Positions 8,040 through 15,430 of a DNA stretch of 44,279 nt are shown in pieces. Where the stretch lies: the NCBI GenBank assembly GCA_025965695.1, contig JAOPWM010000104.1, positions 1 through 44,279 of the forward strand, written 5' to 3'. Source of the stretch: Blastococcus sp. GTDB taxonomy: Bacteria > Actinomycetota > Actinomycetes > Mycobacteriales > Geodermatophilaceae. The position numbers and the translations under genes are program-made. Position 1 is the first letter of the stretch; every line of letters begins with the position of its first letter. The notes under the pieces are model-generated. The model was not told the origin of the DNA. It searched no databases and was given only the letters and a program-made list of their open reading frames with translations.

Positions 8040-8560
8040 CGCCGCACCCCTTCGGCCTGGGCCACCGCGGCGACGGCGGGGACGATGTTGGCGTAGGCGG
8101 CGCAGCGGCACAGGTTGCCGCTCATCCGCTCCCGGATCTCGGCGTCGGTCAGGTCGACGTCCGCGTCGTCGAGGTCGCCGGTCACCGCACTCGGCCACCC
8201 GGCCCGCGCCTCGGCCAGCACCCCCATGGCCGAGCACACCTGGCCCGGCGTGCAGTAGCCGCACTGGAACGCGTCGTACTCGACGAAGGAACGGTGCAGC
8301 CGGTGCGGCTGCCCGTCGGCGGCGAGCCCGTCGGAGGTGGTCACCTCGGCGTCCCCCACGGTGACGGCGAGGACCAGGCAGCTGTTCACCCGGCGGCCGT
8401 CGAGCAGGACGGTGCAGGCGCCGCACTGGCCGTGGTCGCAGCCCTTCTTCGGGCTGGTGTTGCGCAGTCGCTCCCGGAGCGCGTCGAGCAGCGTCGTCCG
8501 CGTGTCCACGGTCAGCGGGTGCGCCGCACCGTCGACCCTCAGGGTGATCTCGGTGTCCAC
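8036..8560 (-). CDS. 2Fe-2S small subunit of the molybdenum oxidoreductase (PaoA-like, no Tat signal)
   Basis: The protein has 174 residues. The plant-ferredoxin-type cluster uses Cys41, 46, 49 and 61 (KKGCDHGQCGACTVLLDG...NSC). The second cluster uses Cys100, 103, 151 and 153 (FQCGYCTPGQ and GNLCRCAAY). It is the first gene of the leftward three-gene operon, in the same small-FAD-Mo order as paoABC. E. coli PaoA carries a long Tat signal; here the protein starts directly at the ferredoxin domain, so the complex should be cytoplasmic. The start is GTG 8560, with GGAG 6 nt upstream, both held in a hairpin (8557-8590). No XdhC/PaoD-type maturation gene is present in the window. Confidence 0.93.
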   Translation of the reverse strand: MDTEITLRVDGAAHPLTVDTRTTLLDALRERLRNTSPKKGCDHGQCGACTVLLDGRRVNSCLVLAVTVGDAEVTTSDGLAADGQPHRLHRSFVEYDAFQCGYCTPGQVCSAMGVLAEARAGWPSAVTGDLDDADVDLTDAEIRERMSGNLCRCAAYANIVPAVAAVAQAEGVRR

Positions 8561-8590
8561 ACCACGCTCCTGCCCCGGGAGCGGGTGTGG
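8557..8590 (-). promoter_or_regulatory. Hairpin covering the ribosome binding site and start codon of the 2Fe-2S subunit gene
   Basis: CCACACC (8557-8563) pairs with GGTGTGG (8584-8590), and CGCTCC (8565-8570) pairs with GGAGCG (8578-8583). There is one bulged base and a 7-nt loop. In the mRNA (minus strand) both the GGAG and the GTG start lie in this 13-bp stem, so translation of the whole coupled operon could be limited by its opening. It might also simply end transcripts coming from upstream. Confidence 0.55.
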
Positions 8591-8660
8591 ACAAACGATC
8601 GAGCGCGCACCTGGTTCACCGCGTACGAGTCTCTCTCCTCCGACCGGGCGCCCGCCGAGG

Positions 8661-9530
8661 TCAGGACGACGGGACGACGTCGTCCGGGGGCAGCGGCCAG
8701 CGCGGCACCCCCGCGACCGCTCCGGGGCCGAGCCCCGTGCCGAAGCGCGGCGGCCGCTTCTCCAGGAATGAGGTGATCCCCTCGGCAGCGTCCGGGCCCG
8801 CCCCGAGCTCCATCAGCGCCTGCGACTCGAGCCGGTGGGAGTCCCAGGGACTCGGGGCGCCCAGCATCGACCAGAGCAGCTGCCGGGCCGCCGCGACCGC
8901 CACCCCGGAGGTGTTCTCGACGATCTCGGCGGCCAGGGCGCGGGCGGTCGGCAGCAGGTCGCCGTCCGGCAGGACGCGGGAGACCAGCCTCCCGCGCAGC
9001 GCTTCGGCGGCGTCGAAGATGCGGCCGGTGGCCACCCATTCCATCGCCTGGCTGATCCCGACGACGCGCGGCAGGAACCAGCCGGACGCGGCCTCGGGCA
9101 GGATGCCGCGCCGCACGAACGGGAACCCGAAGCGGGCCGACTCCGCCGCGAGCCGCACGTCCATCGGCAGGGTCATCGTCGCGCCGATCCCGACCGCCGC
9201 GCCGTTGATCGCCGCGATCACCGGCTTGCGCAGGGCGGCGAACGCGAGCGAGGCGACGCCTCCGCGATCGCGCGGCACACCGCCGATCTCCTGGGCGAGG
9301 GGGCCCGGCGGCCGGTTCTCCAACGGGTTGCGGTGGAAGGTGTCGGGGCCGCCGCTGAGGTCCGCGCCGACGCAGAAGTCCCGGCCCGCGCCGGTCACGA
9401 GGACGACCCGGACGTCGTCGTCGGCGTCGGCGGCCCCAGCGGCGTGCGCCAGCTCGTCGGCCATCCTGCCGCTGAACGCGTTGCGGTGGTCCGGACGGTC
9501 CAGCGTCACGGTCGCAACGCCGTCGGCCAC
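8661..9530 (-). CDS. Enoyl-CoA hydratase/isomerase family protein
   Basis: This is a crotonase-fold enzyme of about 289 residues. VATVTLDRPDHRNAFSGRM is at the N-terminus. VLVTGAGRDFCVGADL and PVIAAINGAAVGIGATMTLPMDVR form the CoA/oxyanion-hole elements. FPFVRRGILPEAASGWFLPR carries the Glu typical of hydratases. It should hydrate or isomerise 2-enoyl-CoA in a beta-oxidation-like pathway. Start problem: clear family sequence (TKLTEIRYEV) continues ten codons upstream of the GTG at 9530, but no ATG, GTG or TTG is in frame there. An AGGGG motif precedes a GTT-ACG at 9555-9560. The real start may be non-canonical, or a GTG start has been lost. Confidence 0.88.
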   Translation of the reverse strand: MADGVATVTLDRPDHRNAFSGRMADELAHAAGAADADDDVRVVLVTGAGRDFCVGADLSGGPDTFHRNPLENRPPGPLAQEIGGVPRDRGGVASLAFAALRKPVIAAINGAAVGIGATMTLPMDVRLAAESARFGFPFVRRGILPEAASGWFLPRVVGISQAMEWVATGRIFDAAEALRGRLVSRVLPDGDLLPTARALAAEIVENTSGVAVAAARQLLWSMLGAPSPWDSHRLESQALMELGAGPDAAEGITSFLEKRPPRFGTGLGPGAVAGVPRWPLPPDDVVPSS

Positions 9531-9581
9531 CTCGTAGCGGATCTCGGTGAGCTTCGTAACCGTCCCCTCTCGTCATCCCTA

Positions 9582-9607
9582 CCGGACTTGTGGCGCCAGA
9601 AGTCCGG
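9582..9607 (-). repeat. Variant palindromic element / terminator after acyl-CoA dehydrogenase genes
   Basis: Arms CCGGACTT (9582-9589) and AAGTCCGG (9600-9607) flank TGGCGCCA, with one G:G mismatch on each side. This is the same design as the 22-bp elements at 4881-4936 and 20413-20468 but with changed inner bases that keep the symmetry. It lies 7 nt past the end of the leftward acyl-CoA dehydrogenase gene and upstream of the enoyl-CoA hydratase, so it probably ends the former transcript. Confidence 0.75.
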
Positions 9608-9613
9608 GAACGG

Positions 9614-10606
9614 TCAGGCGCGGAGGGCGCCCGCCACCGCGAGCCGCGCGACGGTGTCGAGATGCTCGGCCTCGTCGCCCAGCAGCAAGCGGTCGACCTT
9701 CGCCCGCCGCCAGTACAGGTGGGCATCGTGCTCCCAGGTGAAGCCGATGCCGCCGTGCACCTGGATCAGCGTCTCGGCCGCCCGTTCGAACACCTCGGCC
9801 GCGTAGGCCTTCGCCGCGGACGCCGCGAGCGGGAACTCATCCGGCGCGGCATCAGCCGCCCAGGCCGCCCACCAGAGCAGCGAGCGCAGCTGGTCGACCC
9901 CGACCCACGCGTCGACCAGCATGTGCTTGACCGACTGGTAGGAACCGATCGCCCGGCCGAACGCCTGCCGCTCCTTGGCGTAGGCGACGCCGAGCTGGAC
10001 GGCACGGTCGGCGGCACCCAGGTCCTCAGCCGCGAGCACGACTGCGGCCGCCTGCCGCGCCCGCGCCCACAGCTCCCCGGCGTCCTCCCGCAGCACTCGG
10101 CGGTCGGTGAGCCGGACCGAGGCCAGCCCGCGGGTGGCGTCCATCGGTTGCCCGGCCCTTGCCTCCCCCGCGCCGACGACGAGCGCCCCGCCGTCCAGAC
10201 CCAGGAAGAGCGTGGCGCCGGCGGCGTCGATCGAGGCGTGCGAGCCGTCGACCGGGCCGTCGAGCACCGCGAACGCCGTCGAGCCGTCGGCCAGCAGCGC
10301 CGCCAGCTCGGGGACGCCGGCCAGCAGGACGGCGGCCCGCGCCGCCGTCACCAGGGACGGTCCGGCCAGCACGGCGCCGCCCTGCTCGGCGACGACGGCG
10401 AGGTCGAGCAGCGATCCACCCGCGCCGCCGGCCGCTTCCGCGACGGTGATGCCGAGGAAGCCGATGTCGGCCAGCGCCTTGTGCCCCGGTTCGACCGCGC
10501 CCCCTTCGAGGGCTGCCCGGGCGGCGGCCGGCGACGCCGAGCCGGTGAAGAAGGCGCGCGCCCCCGCAGCGGCGTCCCGCTGGTCGACGTCGAGGTCGAA
10601 GTTCAT
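9614..10606 (-). CDS. Acyl-CoA dehydrogenase, smaller subunit-type
   Basis: A 330-residue member of the acyl-CoA dehydrogenase family, shorter than the usual 380-400. The N-terminal helical domain is MNFDLDVDQRDAAAGARAFF. The middle domain is degenerate. The C-terminal helical domain carries RQAFGRAIGSYQSVKHMLVD and ETLIQVHGGIGFTWEHDAHLYWRRA, the conserved FAD-binding segment. ATG 10606 overlaps the stop of the upstream acyl-CoA dehydrogenase by 4 nt. In actinobacteria such coupled long/short pairs form heterotetrameric enzymes, often on steroid side-chain or branched acyl-CoAs. That is family knowledge; the substrate here is unknown. Confidence 0.88.
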   Translation of the reverse strand: MNFDLDVDQRDAAAGARAFFTGSASPAAARAALEGGAVEPGHKALADIGFLGITVAEAAGGAGGSLLDLAVVAEQGGAVLAGPSLVTAARAAVLLAGVPELAALLADGSTAFAVLDGPVDGSHASIDAAGATLFLGLDGGALVVGAGEARAGQPMDATRGLASVRLTDRRVLREDAGELWARARQAAAVVLAAEDLGAADRAVQLGVAYAKERQAFGRAIGSYQSVKHMLVDAWVGVDQLRSLLWWAAWAADAAPDEFPLAASAAKAYAAEVFERAAETLIQVHGGIGFTWEHDAHLYWRRAKVDRLLLGDEAEHLDTVARLAVAGALRA

Positions 10607-11820
10607 CGCGTGCCTCCGGAGAAGGGGCCCGACTTGTCGGCCCGCGGTTCCGGTGGCAGGCCCAGCACCCGCTCGCCGAGGATGTTGCGCAGCACCTGGT
10701 CGGTGCCGCCGGCGATCGCCAGCCCCGGCATGTACGCCTGCATGCCCTGCCAGGTGTCGTCGCCGTCGGCCGCCGCCCCGTACACGGCGTCGTCGCCGAG
10801 CAGCCGCACCCCGGCGTCGGCCACGAGCCGCCCCGCCGCGGTGCCGGCGAGCTTGCCGGCGCTGGCCTCGGGCCCGGGCAGCCCGCCCTGACTGAGCACG
10901 GTGAACCGCCGGTACCCCGTGTACCGGGTGGCCAGCGAGGCGACGACCGCCCGCCCCACCGCCTGCCGGGCCAGTACCTGACGGTCGGGACCGAGGGCCG
11001 GTAGCCGGTCCCGGGCGTGCGCGGCGAGGGTCTCGACCGGGACGCCGATGTCGCTGCCGCCACCACCGATGGCCACCCGCTCGTTCATCAGAGTGGTCAG
11101 CGCGACCCGCCAGCCCTCGCCGGGCTCGCCGAGCCGCTCCGCATCGGGGATGCGCACGTCGTCGAAGAACACCTCGTTGAAGCCCGAGCCCCCGGCCATC
11201 TGGCGCAGCGGTCGCACGGTGACGCCGGGGGCGTGCATGTCGACGACGAACATGGTCAGTCCGGCATGCTTGGGACGATCGGGATCGGTGCGGGTCAGCA
11301 GGATGCCGTAGTCGGCGACCTGCGCGAGCGTCGTCCAGACCTTCTGCCCGTTGACCACCCAGTCGTCGCCGTCTCGGACGGCGGTGGTGCGCAGCGCGGC
11401 CAGGTCGGAGCCGGACGCCGGCTCGCTGAAGAGCTGGCACCAGACGTCGTCGGCGCGCAGCAGCCGGGCGAGGTACCGCTCCTTCTGGTCGTCGCTGCCG
11501 TGCGCGATGACGGTCGGCCCGCACATGCCCAGCCCGATGTGATTGATCAGCGTGGGGATGCGCGCCCGGGAGAACTCCTGCCCCGCAATGGCCTGCTGTA
11601 CGAGCGTGCCGCCCTGGCCACCGTGCTCGCGCGGCCACGGGATGCCGATCAGCCCGGCCTCGGCCAGCACCCGCTGGGTCCGGCGGAACTCCGCCTCGTG
11701 GGTGGCCGGGTCGAGCGACTCGCCCGCGCCGCCGTGCAGCAACTCACCGGTGTGCTGCTCGAGCAGCGCCCGCACGTGCGCCCGGTACTCGGCTTCCTCG
11801 GGGTTGTCGTCGAAGTCCAC
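10603..11820 (-). CDS. Acyl-CoA dehydrogenase, larger subunit-type
   Basis: This 405-residue protein has a typical acyl-CoA dehydrogenase layout: an N-terminal helical domain (GIPWPREHGGQGG, about 68-80), a beta domain with CQLFSEPASGSDLAALRT and DWVVNGQKVWTTLAQ, and a C-terminal domain ending YMPGLAIAGGTDQVLRNILGERVLGLP. The position that is Glu in classical enzymes (EGT-type motif) is Gly here, as in many actinobacterial heteromeric dehydrogenases. I chose GTG 11820 (VDFDDNPEEAEY) because GAGAGG precedes it; the longer ORF adds an Arg-rich extension. It leads a leftward pair with the next subunit, divergent from the TetR regulator. Confidence 0.9.
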   Translation of the reverse strand: MDFDDNPEEAEYRAHVRALLEQHTGELLHGGAGESLDPATHEAEFRRTQRVLAEAGLIGIPWPREHGGQGGTLVQQAIAGQEFSRARIPTLINHIGLGMCGPTVIAHGSDDQKERYLARLLRADDVWCQLFSEPASGSDLAALRTTAVRDGDDWVVNGQKVWTTLAQVADYGILLTRTDPDRPKHAGLTMFVVDMHAPGVTVRPLRQMAGGSGFNEVFFDDVRIPDAERLGEPGEGWRVALTTLMNERVAIGGGGSDIGVPVETLAAHARDRLPALGPDRQVLARQAVGRAVVASLATRYTGYRRFTVLSQGGLPGPEASAGKLAGTAAGRLVADAGVRLLGDDAVYGAAADGDDTWQGMQAYMPGLAIAGGTDQVLRNILGERVLGLPPEPRADKSGPFSGGTR

Positions 11821-11878
11821 GTGCCGTTGCCTCTCGTCGTCCCGCCGGAGCCGGCAGCGTGGCACCGATTCCTCGTAA

Positions 11879-11902
11879 CGGTCAACGGTGACTGTTCACG
11901 GT
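11879..11902. promoter_or_regulatory. Putative TetR operator between acyl-CoA dehydrogenase and tetR genes
   Basis: GTCAAC (11881-11886) and GTTCAC (11894-11899) form an imperfect inverted repeat within a CGGT-rich stretch, the only AT-richer part of the 108-bp divergent gap. Position and size suit a TetR operator controlling both directions. The prediction is weak without comparison to other genomes. Confidence 0.35.
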
Positions 11903-11928
11903 CCCGGCCGCGGCCTACGCTTCGCGCG

Positions 11929-12633
11929 ATGAGCGCCGAGCCGGCCCCGCGCACGCCCGCGGAGGACGTGCCGCCCGCACCGCGCACCCGCTCGAAGCGG
12001 ACCGCCGACAGCCGCCTGCTGATCCTCGACGCGGCGGTCGCCTGTCTGGTGGAGGACGGCTACGCCGGGGCATCGACGCTGGCGGTCCAGGCGCGGGCGG
12101 GGGTCTCCCGAGGCCGGCTGTTGCACCACTTCCCGTCCCGGGCGGAGCTGCTGGTCGCCGCGGCCGAGCACCTGTCCCGGACGCTGCTGGAGGACGCCCG
12201 GCGGCGGGCCGCCGCGCTGATGGCCGATCGGCCGCAGGGCCGGGAGCGGGTCGACCGGGCGATCGACCTGATGTGGGCGACCTTCCAGGAGCCGCCGTTC
12301 CGGGCGGCGATGGAGCTGTGGACGGCGGCCCGCACCGACCCGGAGCTGCGTGCGGCGCTGCGGGTCGAGGAGCGGCGGCTGCGCGCCGCGATCCGGGGGG
12401 TCGCCGACGAGATCTGGGGCCCCGAAGTGGCGGCCGCGCCGCTCTACGCGGAGCTGTGCGAGCTGTTGTTCACCAGCATGCGCGGCGTCGCGATCGTGTA
12501 CGCCTTCGAGGACCGCCCACCGAGCACCGACCCGCACCTTGCCCTGTGGAAGCGGCTGGCCGTCATGGCCCTGTTCCGGGATGACGAGGGGATCTCGCGA
12601 CCGCGGGCCGAGGACCAGCCTGCCAACAGCTGA
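11929..12633 (+). CDS. TetR/AcrR-family transcriptional regulator
   Basis: The protein has 234 residues. A disordered Pro-rich N-terminus (1-22) precedes the TetR DNA-binding domain: SRLLILDAAVACLVEDGYAGASTLAVQARAGVSRGRLLHHFPSRAELLVAA (about 28-78), with the helix-turn-helix at about 49-68. The ligand domain follows, with helices such as PFRAAMELWTAARTDPELRAAL. Divergent from the acyl-CoA dehydrogenase operon and followed by an acyl-CoA ligase, it most likely represses fatty-acid or aromatic acyl-CoA genes and is released by an acyl-CoA. That role is inferred from position. Confidence 0.9.
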   Translation: MSAEPAPRTPAEDVPPAPRTRSKRTADSRLLILDAAVACLVEDGYAGASTLAVQARAGVSRGRLLHHFPSRAELLVAAAEHLSRTLLEDARRRAAALMADRPQGRERVDRAIDLMWATFQEPPFRAAMELWTAARTDPELRAALRVEERRLRAAIRGVADEIWGPEVAAAPLYAELCELLFTSMRGVAIVYAFEDRPPSTDPHLALWKRLAVMALFRDDEGISRPRAEDQPANS

Positions 12634-12832
12634 CGGAACTGCACGTCGTCCTGGTCGACCGCTGGATCGTCGACCCGGGCAAGGAAGAACGCCAGAAAGA
12701 TGCTGCGGGTGCGCGCATCGGTCAGCAGGTCGCGGCGTCCACAGATTCCTCCCCGCAGTCGGCAGCAACGGTCGATCCTCCACCGACGGCGGAGTGCATG
12801 ATGCGGGTCACATTCGAGCCGGAGGAGTGCCC
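12634..12832. other. Gap between tetR and acyl-CoA ligase
   Basis: No intact gene is visible. Directly after the tetR stop the plus strand reads ELHVVLVDRWIVDPGKEE, while the minus strand of the same stretch reads RSIFLAFFLARVDDPAVDQ. Either may be a decayed fragment, but I cannot decide which. GGAGGAG at 12821-12827 is the ribosome binding site of the ligase. Confidence 0.3.
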
Positions 12833-14431
12833 GTGAGCGTCTCGATACCCGTCCTGCGGGGCCGCGGCATGACGATGAGCGACCAGCTCGCCCGGCACGC
12901 CCGGAAGAGCCCGGACGCGACTGTCGTCCGCTTCGAGGGGGCCGGCCGCACCTACGCGGAGCTGGACGAGCGGGTCACCCGGTTGTCGCACGCGCTACGG
13001 GACCGGGGCGTCGGAGCCGGCGATCGCGTGGCCGTGTTCGCGCTCAACGGGATCGAGGTCCTGGAGGCCTACGTCGCGGGCGTCCGGCTCGGCGCGATCG
13101 TCGTCCCGGTGAACTTCCGGCTGGTCGCCGACGAGGTGGCCTACGTGCTTTCCGACAGCGGCGCGGTGGCGCTCGTCGCCGACAGCGCACTGGCCGGGCT
13201 CGCGGCGAAGGCCCGAGAGCAGGCACCCGGGGTCCGCAGCGCGCTGGTGATCGGCGGCGGCAACGCCGGCCCCGGTAGCGAGGACTACGAGACGGCGGTG
13301 GCCGCCGCGAGCACCGAGCCCCTGGACGTCGTCGTCGACGAGGACGAGCCCGCCTACATCATGTACACGTCGGGGACGACGGGGCGGCCCAAGGGTGCGG
13401 TCCTGACCCATCGCAACCTCCAGATGCACGCCTTCAGCCAGGTCGCGCACCTCGGCTTCGCGTCCGCCGACCGCGTGGGCGCACCGGGTGCGCCGATGTT
13501 CCACATCGCGGGACTCGCCGGCATGCTGCCGATGCTGCTGCTCGGCGGCTGCGTCGTCCTCACCCGCTCCGGGGGCTTCGACCCGGCAGAGACGCTCGAC
13601 CTGATCGAGCGTGAGCGGATCACCAGCATCTTCCTGGTGCCCGCGATGTGGGCGGCGGTGGTCGCCGTCCCGGACATCGCCGACCGCGACCTGGCGCACC
13701 TGCGGCGGATCTCCTGGGGTGCCGCCCCGGCGTCGACCACCCTGCTCCGGACGATGATCGACACCTTCCCGCAGGCCGAGGTCGTCACCGCGTTCGGGCA
13801 GACCGAGTGCAGCCCCGTCACCTGCTTGCTCCGCGGCGAGGACTCGCTGCGCAAGATCGGCTCGGTCGGCACCCCGATGCTCAACGTCGAGGTGCGCGTG
13901 GTCGACGAGTCGATGAACGACGTCCCGCGGGGCGACGTCGGCGAGATCGTCTACCGCAGCCCGATGGTGATGAAGGAGTACTGGAACAAGCCGGAGGAGA
14001 CGTCGATCGCCTTCGATGGTGGCTGGTTCCACTCCGGCGACCTCGTGCGCGAGGACGAGGACGGCTACTTCTACGTCGTCGACCGCAAGAAGGACATGAT
14101 CATCTCGGGCGGGGAGAACATCTACTGCGCCGAGGTGGAGGACGTGCTCGCCGCGCACCCCAAGGTCGGCGAGGTCGCGCTGATCGGCGTCCCCGACACC
14201 AAGTACGGCGAGGCCCCGCTCGCCGTGATCGCCCCGCGCGACCCCGCCGATCCGCCCACGGCCGAGGAACTGTCTGGTTGGTGCCGGGAGAAGCTGGCCC
14301 GCTACAAGAACCCGCGGGAGTACTCGATCGTCGGGGCACTCCCCCGCAATCCCAGCGGCAAGGTGCTCAAGACCGCACTGCGCCAGGAGCACTCGGCCGG
14401 CTCGTTTCCCCCGATCATGAAGTTCCGGTGA
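12833..14431 (+). CDS. Long-chain-fatty-acid--CoA ligase-type AMP-binding enzyme
   Basis: This is a 532-residue ANL-superfamily enzyme. Motifs: YTSGTTGRPKG (178-188, ATP/AMP-binding loop), VVTAFGQTECSPVTC, GWFHSGDLVREDEDGYFYVVDRKKDM (hinge region) and PSGKVLK near the C-terminus, with catalytic Lys at about 510. It adenylates a carboxylic acid and transfers it to CoA; the acid cannot be predicted. GTG 12833 is preceded by GGAGGAG. It probably feeds the acyl-CoA dehydrogenases and hydratase next door. The stop codon lies inside an inverted repeat shared with the convergent patatin gene. Confidence 0.92.
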   Translation: MSVSIPVLRGRGMTMSDQLARHARKSPDATVVRFEGAGRTYAELDERVTRLSHALRDRGVGAGDRVAVFALNGIEVLEAYVAGVRLGAIVVPVNFRLVADEVAYVLSDSGAVALVADSALAGLAAKAREQAPGVRSALVIGGGNAGPGSEDYETAVAAASTEPLDVVVDEDEPAYIMYTSGTTGRPKGAVLTHRNLQMHAFSQVAHLGFASADRVGAPGAPMFHIAGLAGMLPMLLLGGCVVLTRSGGFDPAETLDLIERERITSIFLVPAMWAAVVAVPDIADRDLAHLRRISWGAAPASTTLLRTMIDTFPQAEVVTAFGQTECSPVTCLLRGEDSLRKIGSVGTPMLNVEVRVVDESMNDVPRGDVGEIVYRSPMVMKEYWNKPEETSIAFDGGWFHSGDLVREDEDGYFYVVDRKKDMIISGGENIYCAEVEDVLAAHPKVGEVALIGVPDTKYGEAPLAVIAPRDPADPPTAEELSGWCREKLARYKNPREYSIVGALPRNPSGKVLKTALRQEHSAGSFPPIMKFR

Positions 14432-14479
14432 CGACACTCCGGTTCGAAACGGCGTGTCACCCCGCCGACTTCATGATCG
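14412..14479. terminator. Bidirectional inverted repeat between convergent ligase and patatin genes
   Basis: CGATCATGAAGT (14412-14423) is exactly repeated in inverse orientation at 14468-14479. Inside, GGTGAC (14427-14432) pairs with GTCACC (14456-14461). The structure includes the last codons and stop of the ligase and ends 14 nt before the stop of the leftward patatin. A nearby GACTTC...GAAGTC pair (14467-14488) resembles the CCGGACTT-type gene-end palindromes elsewhere in the window. Confidence 0.6.
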
Positions 14480-14492
14480 TTTCGAAGTCCGG

Positions 14493-15344
14493 TCAGCTGT
14501 TCCAGACGTCGGCGATCCGCTGCGCGACCCGGGCCGCCTGGTCGCGCCCGGCCTTCGCCGAGGGCGCCCGCGCGGCGGGGTCCAGGACGTTGCGGCCGAT
14601 CGCCGTCCGGCTGTCCTTGTCGGGCGAGACGACCGCGACCCGGGAGACCATCCCGGTCACCTGCGCGGCCACGCCGGCCATCGGCCCGACGCCGCGCGAG
14701 ATCGGCGCGAGGACGACGAGCCGGTCGTAGTCGTCGGCGAGATCGGCATTGGCCGCCGACCGCATCCCGCCGTCGACGTACCGACGCCCGTCGATGGTCA
14801 CCGGTGGGTAGACGCCGGGCACCGCGCAGCTGGCCGCCACGGCGTGGACGAGCGGGACGCCGGAGTCGCGGTCGAAGGTCCGGAACGCGCCCGTCTCCGC
14901 GTCGACGGCGGTGATCACAAGCGCCCGGTCCGGCCACTGCGTGCTGACCAGCCGCGCGCCGATGACGTCGAGCCGCTCCTGCTCCGACGGGGTGACGCCG
15001 GCCTTCTCGGCGGCGAGGGCGAGCGCACCGACCCGGCGACGGAACTCGACGTCCTTCCCACGGCTGCGCAGCATCGCCCAGGCGAACTGGGCGAGCGTCG
15101 CCCGGTTGAGCCGCGCCGCCTTCTCCGACGTCGCCGGCTCCAGCTGCCGCTCGTACAGCGCCTCGAGCCCGGCACCGCTGGCCACCTGCGCGCCCACGAC
15201 GGAGCCCGCGGAGGTGCCGACGACGAGGCCGGCCCCGCTCAGGTCGATGCCCCCCTCGGCCAGCCCGGCCAGGAGGCCGATCTCCCAGGCGATGCCGGTG
15301 ATGCCGCCGCCGCCGAGAACGAGTGCGGTGCGCTGGTCACTCAT
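14493..15344 (-). CDS. Patatin-like phospholipase (acyl hydrolase)
   Basis: This 283-residue cytoplasmic protein has the full patatin catalytic set: oxyanion loop GGGGITG (11-17), nucleophile elbow GTSAG (43-47, Ser45) and Asp191 in VDGG (190-193). The TAVDAETGAFRTFDRD segment is typical of bacterial patatins. It should hydrolyse acyl ester bonds in lipids. ATG 15344 has GAGG 8 nt upstream; the longer in-frame start lacks one. It is divergent from an acyl-CoA ligase and could supply fatty acids to the neighbouring CoA ligases. Confidence 0.9.
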   Translation of the reverse strand: MSDQRTALVLGGGGITGIAWEIGLLAGLAEGGIDLSGAGLVVGTSAGSVVGAQVASGAGLEALYERQLEPATSEKAARLNRATLAQFAWAMLRSRGKDVEFRRRVGALALAAEKAGVTPSEQERLDVIGARLVSTQWPDRALVITAVDAETGAFRTFDRDSGVPLVHAVAASCAVPGVYPPVTIDGRRYVDGGMRSAANADLADDYDRLVVLAPISRGVGPMAGVAAQVTGMVSRVAVVSPDKDSRTAIGRNVLDPAARAPSAKAGRDQAARVAQRIADVWNS

Positions 15345-15430
15345 GGCGACATCCTCACAGACACCCCCGGTTATCTCGACAGCGCGTGTGAGCTGAGCCA
15401 CGCTGTGTGTCCGTACCCCCGACGAAGTGG

